64,000 nt of DNA. Source: Cololabis saira (Eukaryota; Chordata; Actinopteri; Beloniformes; Belonidae). Below are positions 54,800 to 64,000 of the stretch, in pieces (the first letter of the stretch is position 1; each line of letters begins with the position of its first letter). A program made the position numbers and the translations under genes. The notes below the pieces were generated by a model. That model saw only the letters and a list, made by a program, of their open reading frames with translations, was not told the DNA's origin and searched no databases. The DNA lies in NCBI RefSeq assembly GCF_033807715.1, contig NC_084587.1:12544942-12608941 (forward strand). The letters are read 5' to 3'.

Positions 54800-55193
54800 T
54801 TGAGGACAGTTTTGCTGGAGGGAATTTTGACACCAAACATGGTTGAAGCTAAAAGAACACACTCAAAGAACTATACTATGTATGAAAAAAAAACTCTACT
54901 TAAACAAATTTTGGGAAATCATGCTGTTATTGAAAGTAAAGGGCATAGTGCTGCTGTTGAACATAAAACGAACAATGCTTGGGCTGCCATTTGCAGTGAA
55001 TTCAATGCAAATGAAAATGTATGACTGTGCACCCTCCACATCTGGCATGGCATCCCAGAGAAAAGATGCTGCCAAAACCTTCCAGCAGAGACCAAAAAGG
55101 ATGTCAATGCATGAAAAGTTAGCCTTAGAAGTTCATGAGCAGAAAATGAAATATCTGAAAGAAGAGCATGACATGAAAATGAGAATTCTATAG
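54800..55193 (+). pseudogene. Harbinger Myb/SANT-like protein
   Basis: The trihelix-like start AKRTHSKNYTMYEKKTLLKQ, ILGNHAVIESKGHS, NNAWAAICSEFNANENV resembles the Myb-like DNA-binding partner that brings Harbinger transposase to the transposon ends. After a frameshift at about 55,020 the other frame gives APSTSGMASQRKDAAKT and the charged coiled-coil-like tail HEKLALEVHEQKMKYLKEEH. The third helix (LK..W.N.K) is missing, so there is also a small deletion. Ends about 150 bp before the 3' end of the transposase gene. Confidence 0.75.
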
Positions 55194-55343
55194 GTCGAAT
55201 TGGATATGAAATTAGAAGAGAGAGTTGTTCAAAGAAAGATGCATGAGATAGCTATGTAATGTAATGAAATACACTTGACAAGAGTTTGAGTATTGTAGTC
55301 ACCACAACCTAAATTTTAGGACAGCCTTGGTTGAGTTTCTCAT

Positions 55344-56385
55344 TTAATTTTTCAGCACACTATTGCACTGCAATGTGAAAGCAGCTCTGAGTGCAAGTCC
55401 TCGTTGGACTGGCATGGGCACATCTGAATCATTCTGGTCTTCCATTGGAGGGTCAGGACAATTATACTGCTTTAGGTAGTTGTGCAGAACAGTTGTAGCA
55501 ATGATCACCTTGCAGCATCTTCTTGGCTCAAAACGAAGTGTATTGCATAAACACTGGAATTGATTTTTCCACACTCCAAACATACGCTTGATCATCCCTC
55601 TAGTGCGAATATGAGCTCTGTTATATCTTTGCTGCTCAGTTGTTGTGGGATGTGGCCAAGGCGTGAATAAATAGGAACTCTGAGCATATCCACTGTCACC
55701 AAGTAGTATTCCACTATGTTGCCCTCTCTCAAACTGAGCACACAATGAAGAGTTGTGAAAAATCCTTGAGTCATGTGTTGCTCCCTTCAAACGGGCAACA
55801 ATGTTTGAAAATTCTAAATTGGGAGTGCATACAGCCTGAACATTGATGGAAAACCAGTTCTTACGGTTCCTGTGCTCCTCAGCATCAGGAGTTGATGGAC
55901 ACTTGATTTCAACATGACATCCATCGATAAAGCCAATCACTCCTGGGAAGTTCCATAGTCCATATTCCATATTCGTAGAATCGCGATTTATAGTTGGCTT
56001 GCTCAGCAGCATCAGGGAACTTAATGTACAGATTTCTCAGTTCACAAATGGCACTGCAGACATTGTGAACTATTCTACACGCTGTTGCTTTGCTGACACC
56101 ACACAAATCACCAGTTTCACGATGAAAGGTTCCAGATCCCAAGAATCTCAAAGTGATCAGAACTTGGAGAGAACTGGGTACAGGCCTTCCTCTTTGAGAC
56201 ATGGAGGAAAGTCTAGGCTCAAGCAAAGTAATTATCTCCAGTACATCTTCTTTGTACATACGAAAGCGGTCTCGGAAAGTTATTTCATCAAACTGATTCA
56301 ATGGATGACTCCTATCCACAAGTATTTGTTTGGCTGGCCTCCGTAGCGAATATTGGTCTTCATTTAGATATTCCAAATACTCCAT
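55344..56385 (-). pseudogene. Harbinger transposase (HARBI1-like, DDE_Tnp_4), frameshifted
   Basis: About 347 codons, the family length, in two overlapping frames (shift at about 55,910-56,010). The N-terminal part has FRDRFRMYKEDVLEIITLLE, GRPVPSSLQVLITLRFLGSG and the HTH-like VSKATACRIVHNVCSAI. The catalytic part has GVIGFIDGCHVEIKCPS (first Asp), ARLKGATHDSRIFHNSSL (second Asp), GDSGYAQSSYLFTPWP, and YNRAHIRTRGMIKRMFGVWK, where the third acidic residue (Glu in the family, in the form V-I-E-R-x-F-G) is Lys. The enzyme cuts and pastes the element. The frameshift and Glu-to-Lys change each would abolish activity. Confidence 0.88.
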
Positions 56386-56649
56386 GCTCCCAAACCATCT
56401 GTGCTCCCTTTCACAAACAGGACTAAACTGAAGTTAAACCTGCCTCTTTGCAGGATTAATATAAACTTAAATTTAGTCCTAGAGTAGCTCTAATCCACCC
56501 TCTTGCAATTGGCTTTGTTTAATCCAGAACAGACTAAATCTATGACTATTTTAAGATATGTCTGTGCAAGTGACTTAAAGTTAAGCCAGCTCAAACAGCA
56601 TTTTAGTCTGAGACTAGGCTTAAGCCTTGTCTGTGAAACCGGGCCTATG

Positions 56650-58560
56650 TGTGGATGGCTTCATCTGTTCCAAAGACAAACATTGAAAAAAATCCTCTCT
56701 AGATAAATATTCTCCAGCCAAAAAGTTACTCTTCTAAACATCCAGAAATGGGCTTCTAGAGAGTATCACAGCCCTATCAGATTTCTTCAGAAAAAGAGGG
56801 TCTTACAGAAGCCTCTCATCATGGCTGACATCCATGCTTAAGAGAGATGTTAGGTCCGTCTCCTTGTATCCACTGACCCTCTCCATCTTAACAGCAGCTC
56901 TGATGTTCACTTGAAGGTTATTCCACAGTCAGGGATTGCAATTGTACAAAGCCCTGCAGATTGTTGACGACCTTTCAAATGTTTTTGCACAGATAGAAGT
57001 CCAATACACTCGGAGCAGAAACTGTGACACGAAATACAAGATTTAAATACATCAGTCGGGTGGAGGGGGAAGCCTGTCTAAGCTTTGCGTGCTAAAGTGT
57101 CACCTCTAAGTCCTATTTTCTGCAAGCACTGGGACTAAATGAAGGGATGCTAATCATTGATCAAATTACATTTTTAACAGCATTTCATGCTGCAACATTT
57201 GATAGTAGTTGCTCTGATGCTATCCTTGGAAGATTTATTTTGATGTGATATATGGTCTACTGGATTTTATATTTGTCATGTCTGAGCAGCTTTCCTCCCA
57301 GATTCAAACAGAAAGGATCAAAGGATTGCAGCCACCCTGCCACTGTATCTCTTTAGCATCTTTAACAAGTATCCCATGACAGCGACTTGACCAGATATTT
57401 TGTTATAACCAATATTCCAGAAAGAACAGATAAAGACATGGTGGTTTGAACCCTATTTTTTATTTTTTTTTTAAATCACTGTGCCTGTTGTTTGAGCTTT
57501 AACTGAGCATTGTGTCTTCAACTTTGGCACTCTCATAATAAAGAATTGCAACATCAGCATGAACTCCTACACAAAATAAATTACTTTTGAAATACTTGCT
57601 GTGTGATCAGAAACGAAAAAAGCGAATGACAACAGTAAGAAGAAACACTAGTTAGAAATCCCACTGAATTGTTACAGCTACTTGCACATTCCTTTTTTTG
57701 AGAAAAGGGGAACAAGGGTTCAGAATCAATAAATCAAAGAGGATCTTTGTCTCCAATCTCACAAAAGACTTTTGCTTTTGTCCAAATCTTCCAGACTTAG
57801 AAGTGTCACGATCCCTAGTTAGAAATCCTAACATGACAATGTCTCTGTGGCATATGCTGTCTCGCTTAGACAAGGATACAGATGACAATGTATTGTAGAA
57901 GTATGTCCTTTAATCTATAAGATGCCTTATCTAGATTTAGTATACATCAAGGCGGTGTTAGTTAAAGTTACATATGACTGTCTTCTTACCTCTGATAACT
58001 TTCTTTTCTTTGTGTTTTGTCCTTAAGCATGAAAGGAAAGGTGGAAGCTCCTCAACCAATTTTCTTCCGCCTCCCCAGGAGTCACTGAAGCAGTTTCAGA
58101 GTTTAATGTGGAGGAGAAAAGTCTCCAGGAGCAGCCCTCTAGTGTCCACGCTTACCAGCCCTCCATTGTCTGACCTCCTGGTAGCCAAGGATGCACCACA
58201 TCCCATCTCCAAGAGGGTCAGTGATCCACCTCAGCCAGTCTACATTCCCTGCAACCTGACAATCCTTAAAAAAAAAATCAAAATGTATTGTTAATCTTAA
58301 TCTCCAATCTAATCTGTTCCATTTGCTTTTCATTTGTTTTTTTCCACTTTAGGTTTTCTGTTTCTCTAACAAGTTCCGTTTTTTTTGTTTTCAAAGTGCT
58401 ATATAAATACAGTTGACTTTATTAATGTTCAAATTCAACCTACAACGTTTGGCTATCATGTCCAATTCTGCCCAAACTGATAATTCGGAAAGCATTTGTT
58501 ACAAAAGGCAAATTTCAGGTTCCATGTTAGTCGAGATTGATTTCTTTGCAGCAAAATACC
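56650..58560. other. No gene recognised
   Basis: TAGTTAGAAATCC occurs twice as a direct repeat (57,650 and 57,818), with about 155 bp between; no further structure. Nothing coding. Confidence 0.45.
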
Positions 58561-58566
58561 AATAAT

Positions 58567-58890
58567 AATTAAAGGTGCAAGCAGCGATAAAAGGGCCCTC
58601 GCACCCTTGTGCATGTTCAGGCGTGCTGCAGTGGAAGCTTGTATGACTTGCATGAAGATTCTTCAGGCCTGGACATCTAGCGGGTGACCAGCCACGACTC
58701 TCTATGTCAAACCATTCAAAAGTTATTGCAGAGAATAGGAACTATCACATATCAACCAATCAGATAAAGGGGCGGGGCTAATTCATGCCAATGAAGGTCA
58801 AGTACTCAATACCGAGTCTGATGACACCACCCACATGTCTTTATCACAACCCGTTCAAAAGTTATGGCAGAGAATAGGGACTATCAAAGT
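58567..58890 (+). mobile_element. 'GCAAGCAGCG' repeat family, copy 4
   Basis: It begins TTAAAGGTGCAAGCAGCG after AATAATAAT, then GGGCCCTCGCACCCTTGTGC, CCATTCAAAAGTTATTG, CCAATCAGATAAAGGGG and GATGACACCACCCAC, matching 6,296-6,600 in order. Confidence 0.8.
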
Positions 58891-58894
58891 TTAA

Positions 58895-59210
58895 AGCCAC
58901 ATCTAGTCAGACCTTTACTATAAATACCTTGGAAAAAAAATCTTTATTTTATTAAATAAGTAGAAGATCATTGAGAAGATCAAAATGGTTGTTAAAGAAG
59001 CAGAATGTTAAAAGAAGGATGCTGACATTTACACACTGAAGATGTTTAGAATTACCACAATTGTAAGAGTTCCTTGAATAATTCATCAGCGAGGACAGCA
59101 GGATTAAATTTGAACATGCATTTCCAAGATTTTGTCCAAAATAATTTGTTAAATTGATTTTTAAGGAATATTCTCGAAGTTGACACCACACAGGACCCCC
59201 TGGTATGCAG
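58895..59210. other. No gene recognised
   Basis: AT-rich, no motif. Confidence 0.4.
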
Positions 59211-59212
59211 TG

Positions 59213-59300
59213 TTGTGCTAGTTACTGAAAAATAGTAACTAGTTACCTTTACTAGTTACTTCATTAAAAATTAACTCAGTTACTTGGACCAAAAAGTCAC
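59213..59300. repeat. hAT-end-like scrap
   Basis: CAGTGTTGTGCTAGTTACTG with AGTAACTAGTTACC and further GTTAC motifs resembles the subterminal region of a frequent vertebrate hAT family. The second end was not found. Confidence 0.4.
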
Positions 59301-60052
59301 TTTAGTTCTATTAAGGCTTGTTTTCTCAGTTCAGTACTCTGTTTATTAAAACATTGATAGTTTAAAATAAGACCAGAACAGAGGAGCATACTCTGTTTAA
59401 TATATAAGAAAAAATGCAATCCAATGGAAACATTTTGCCAAAGGATACTGTGTATAGAAGTAACGTCCTGCCATCCCTTTTGCTTTTGCTTTCCCAGCTT
59501 TATTAGCATATTTTATTAAAGAGACAGCACTGTATTTAGTCAACCTTATCACTAGGTGCTGTTTTCTCTCGTTTCTGACTAGAGTCTGATTTCTCTGATC
59601 TTTGAGATGATGAGGCCATTAACTGGTTCTGACAGAGTGCCCTTTTTCTGTGTGAAAGAACTGCCATCGATTTTAGGACTGTAACCTAATATCTACATTT
59701 TGGAATTTTTTTCCCCTGTAAACCATTTCCTGAAGTGGTTATTCACAGCATATTCCAGCTGTTCTGCAGCAGTGGAAGTTAATTAAGCCTTGCATGCTGA
59801 TGCCATCAATTCCTACTGGTATCCCAACTGTTATTCCTGTCATTATGGTGGGAAAAAAGGGCATTAACAACGGAAAAAAGACAAACTATCATGAAAAGCG
59901 CATTTTGTTCTTCAGAAATTGCAAAGAAAGCTAATGTGTCAGGGAGAGTAACAGTTGTAGTTGCATACTCCACCAAAAGCCACTTGGAAACTGGATGAAA
60001 CTCTCACAGGAAGATTTCTTGCCAACCCAGAGCCAAGAGAAGCATGTTTGGC

Positions 60053-60612
<560 letters not shown>

Positions 60613-60689
<77 letters not shown>

Positions 60690-60690
60690 C
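60613..60690. repeat. (TA)n(CA)n microsatellite
   Basis: TA to about 60,665, then about 12 CA units and a T run. Confidence 0.93.
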
Positions 60691-62266
60691 TTTTTTTAAC
60701 AATCAAGGACACAGCAGAACAAATTACAAACAGCAACAAGACAAGTCTAAAAATAGTGTGTCTGTTCCTGCTAATATGGCGCCTTGCGGACAGAAAACAA
60801 CTCTTCAGAAAATGTATGGCTGACATGAAAGAGGGTTTGGGTTCTGGTACTTACAATCTATTCTCATCTCACACCTGAGCTTCAAAACACCTTGCACAAT
60901 CTGTTAATACCCTTTAAAAAAACAAAAAACAAACAAACAAATAGTTTACTTGTAAACCTGACATTCAAGCTGCACTTGCGTTGTGGTCGAACTAGATGAA
61001 AAATAATTGTGGAGTGAAAATGGTGACTAGGAGACCAAACTAACAAACGGCGACAGAGAAATGAACTGTAGCCACAACACACGTCCACCCACAATGCACC
61101 AAAACACTGTAGGAGGGAGACGCACTGCAGATTTATAACACAAACAACCGTAGGCTTATGATAATAATTAAGGCCCTTGAAAAAGAATCCCTGTGACTAA
61201 ACATATCTTGTACTTTAAGTGTGGCTCAGGCATATACATAGAGAGGTAGCTGAAGCAGACGGAGCAGATATCTGCACCTCATCAGTACAACATCAACAGC
61301 TCTACCAAACGGGAAACGGATGCACAAGACTGGAAGGACCCCGGCGACCGAGGCCAATTCGGAGGAGGCAGTTGCAGTGGAGAATCTGCATGCTAAAATA
61401 CACCCCAGAGGGGCCTTCCTCAAGGGCAGTGGCAGAACGGAAAATATTTACATATACTTTAAAAGTACATTTGTGAGCATAATAAAGTATAGTCATATTA
61501 ACCCTGTAGACACAAAAATACCAGTTTTTAATACCAAATAAATAATTGTATACTTGTCACTGAAACCATCAAATGCCAATTAATATGACTTATCCAAAGT
61601 TAGTGGTTTTAAAATGGGCACATAATCATCTACAGGAAGTCTGCAGCACACAGTGAACTCAACTTTGTAAGCGGCGAGAAGACCTAAAAAATTCTGCACA
61701 TCTTTTGTCGCGTACAGAAGATTAGAGACTGCAAACCTGCCAACTTGGTTGGCTGCGTCTAGCTGCTGATGCACGAGTTGTTATGCCACAGGCAAAACAA
61801 CAGCTCACCCCCTTGCACTACAGTGTGTGTGTTGCAGGTCAGTTATCTGCTTTGTTTCATGTCACCAGCTCCGAGGACATACTTACTTGCTCTTTGTAAT
61901 TTGTTATTAAAATTAGACCGGCTGTGCATGAGTGACTCCTGCAACGCCACAGACTTTCCTGATCTGTTGTTGGAATGGCCGTAGGTGGTTACATGAACAA
62001 GGAGGCTTGAGGCAGAGGTAGGTGCACACCAACCAGGTGTTTATTAATCCGCAATAAAAATCTTCCCTTAACATCTTTGCACACTGAGATTCACAAAGAC
62101 GGTCTCAACAGCAGCTCAACCTGCTGTTACCTGTCAGACCTTTTATGGTCAACCATTATGTCATCCCTCAGCCATACCATGCAGCAGGCTAAATTGATAT
62201 TCACAAAACATGAAGAAAATAAAAATATTCAAATATACAACCAGCATATTTAATCAACAATTTACT
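60691..62266. other. No gene recognised
   Basis: Short frames on both strands (for example minus 61,580-61,774, AAYKVEFTVCCRLPVDDYVP) are unassigned. No RNA gene seen. Confidence 0.4.
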
Positions 62267-62274
62267 ATAATAAT

Positions 62275-63321
62275 TAGGGGTGTAACAATATATCGTGCCA
62301 CGAAATTTCGCGATACAAAAACGTCACGATACGTGTCGTGGAGGTGACAACCTGTATCGCGATATTGGGTTATTAATATTAATCTATTGTGTTGACTAGA
62401 AACGCGCATACGACCGCGACCGCGCGGGCCAAAATCTTACTCTGCTCAGAAGAAACTAGTCCCGTTTTGCGGTCCTGTTTTGAGCTCTGAACCTTTACTT
62501 ATTTAAGGCTGGTGTAGAGTTAAGCCTTACCTTATTAAATTAAACCTTTTTGGGGTCGTGAGTAGGATAAACACGGGGACAACTTCTGCGTGAGTTTGCG
62601 TGTACTTCAATGTCCGCTCAACAGCGTAGGAATTCAGAACATCAACACAGCACCTAGTGCTGTATCACTCCGCCCAATCTAAAACATACTAACAACTGAT
62701 ATACTGACTAGTGTCATTATAGTCCCTGATTTACAGAATATAAAGAATATATTTATAAAATAATGAACCCTGAATTACCAAAATAACCTTCTGAACTGAA
62801 ATAAATATCCTCTTACACTTATAAGGTGAGCATGAATCAATCTTTTTTATGATGTAAAATTGTATCTATTTATTTACTTTTATTTATTTATTTAATTTTA
62901 GTTGTTACATTTCTGGAAAAGAAAAAAGTCAAATCATACATGAGAGAAACTATTCAGTTTGTGTCTAAATATTTGTACTTGTATGAAACTGAAGATGCAT
63001 AATGCAAACCTGACATTTACTTTTAGTTCAGTTTGTGGAAAATGGTTGGCCTGGCTTTCTCTTTAAAACTTAAACAGTTATAAAGCATTACAAACTGGAA
63101 CAATAGGCAAACGCACAGCATTGTTTTGTATTATGTGTCTTTATGTCTTTGTCTTTATGTCTTTGTCTTTATGTGTCTATAAAAGACAATTTTTTCCAGT
63201 CATATATTCCTCTATCAAGATTGTTAAAAAATACTGCTATAATATCGTATTGTATCGTTATCGTGACCTCAATATCGTGTATCGTACCGTATCGTGAGAT
63301 TAGTGTATCGTTACACCCCTA
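62275..63321. mobile_element. hAT non-autonomous element, 1,047 bp
   Basis: TAGGGGTGTAACAATATATCG at the left and CGTTACACCCCTA at the right are inverted ends. ATAATAAT is duplicated exactly (62,267-62,274; 63,322-63,329). Subterminal TATCGTG/CACGATA arrays at both ends look like transposase-binding repeats. No ORF. The duplicated target is itself a simple repeat, so the duplication is a little less conclusive than in other hAT copies. Confidence 0.85.
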
Positions 63322-63329
63322 ATAATAAT

Positions 63330-64000
63330 ACTAAAAGAATTCAGCATATTAACATTTAAATCTAGCCACGTTAGGGACCCATTAACACATTACCAAACCT
63401 GCTCAATCAACAGGTGGTACATCCTGGTGTTCAGATCTTCTAAGGACGATTTAAACTTTAACACCACAGAAAGAAGACCACACAAGAAGTAAGAAATGGA
63501 CATAGCATCCCAAACAATTACACATTTGAAATATGAGCTCAAAATTAAATTATTAAAACAATCATCCTCAGCATGTGCTTCTTTTAAAGGAAAGGCCTAT
63601 CCAGCTGACAGGCAGATACCACAGTACACATGTCAAAATAACAATAAAATCCATCCACTCGGTGTAATCTCTACCTCATGAGTCTTCAATTACAAATACA
63701 TATGAAGTGTCTCCCATGCATGAAATGAAAACCTTCATTATATCTAGAGAAAGGAAAAAAAATCAATGCGACTTACAATTTTGTTAGTGTGAGAGTATAC
63801 CATTGCTGTTATTGGTGAAATGTCATCTGAAGCGAAACAGTGAAGCAAAATGTATACTTCCATATTTGCTGACCTTGTTAAAGACATGAAACTCCTTAGT
63901 GAAGACCAAGTAATTCATATTCTGTCAGAAAAAGAGTGCCAAGAATCTTCTTATTAAAACTGCCCTGTAAATCCAGCATAGACGAGTTCTGGCCTTATTA
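63330..64000. other. No gene recognised
   Basis: AT-rich end of the window; nothing supportable. Confidence 0.5.

Larger units (their letters stand above)
54578..56645. mobile_element. PIF/Harbinger transposon, 2,068 bp, two genes, decayed
   Basis: The inverted ends GGCCCGGTTTCACAGACA (54,578 and reverse at 56,645) are flanked by TAT (54,575-54,577; 56,646-56,648). Subterminal regions carry repeated CTTAA/AGGCTTAAG motifs. It holds a Myb-like gene on the plus strand and a DDE transposase on the minus strand, in convergent orientation, the usual two-gene layout of Harbinger. Both genes are frameshifted, so it is non-autonomous now but recently intact by the look of it. Confidence 0.92.

Noticed and set aside
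55999..56346. Plus-strand 115-codon frame opposite the Harbinger transposase
   Set aside because: Shadow of the minus-strand transposase, which has the family motifs.

Overview
This is a gene-poor, transposon-dense piece of vertebrate nuclear DNA, most likely from a teleost (ray-finned fish) and plausibly a percomorph. The organism call rests on the mobile elements: Rex1 and Rex3 non-LTR retrotransposons, fish-type L2 LINEs, a Tdr1-like Tc1 transposon, a Tx1/L1 ORF1 remnant, PIF/Harbinger and hAT elements with their MITEs, Gypsy fragments, tRNA-headed SINEs and many CA/TA/GGAA microsatellites. I found no host protein-coding gene, rRNA or tRNA gene that I can support. Almost every longer open frame is a broken transposon gene or the translation of a simple repeat.

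Layout. 1-5.1 kb: an L2 LINE on the minus strand is split by a Tc1/mariner-type (Tigger/pogo-like) element with TA target duplications. That element in turn holds the remains of a Gypsy retrotransposon (protease, integrase C-terminus, a small single-pass membrane protein ORF and an LTR). 5.7-9.1 kb: a SINE, the first copy of an unclassified 'GCAAGCAGCG' repeat family and a 231-bp hAT MITE. 9.4-12 kb: a Tc1 transposase fragment, a TTAA MITE, and a Gypsy reverse transcriptase fragment split by a 976-bp hAT element. 14-16.6 kb: an L1/Tx1 ORF1 relic and a MITE filled with about 730 bp of GGAA repeat. 16.8-25.0 kb: an 8.19-kb near-perfect inverted repeat with a 7-bp target duplication, in effect a giant foldback transposon; each arm contains two different tandem satellite arrays. 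26.4-34.9 kb: an L2 LINE (minus) broken by a TTAA MITE and a Harbinger fragment, then Rex1 sequence broken by a solo LTR, then a Harbinger MITE, a SINE and a Rex1 endonuclease piece. 35-41 kb: SINE-like and hAT MITE copies, decayed DNA transposons, another Rex1/L2 junction and an esterase-like ORF1 fragment. 42.5-45.3 kb: a decayed Tc1/mariner transposase split by a 2.1-kb Rex3. 47.7-48.8 kb: two abutting MITEs. 53.6-56.6 kb: a putative solo LTR and a nearly complete two-gene Harbinger transposon with a mutated catalytic residue. 58-64 kb: further MITEs, SINE pieces and microsatellites, ending with a 1.05-kb hAT element.

How it fits together. The region is a stack of nested insertions whose order can be read from target-site duplications (TA, TTAA, TAA/TAT, 5-bp, 7-bp and 8-bp). 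The foldback at 16,836-25,026 is the item most deserving attention. It has a clean insertion signature, about 4-kb arms that are nearly identical, internal arrays of unequal copy number, and no recognisable transposase.
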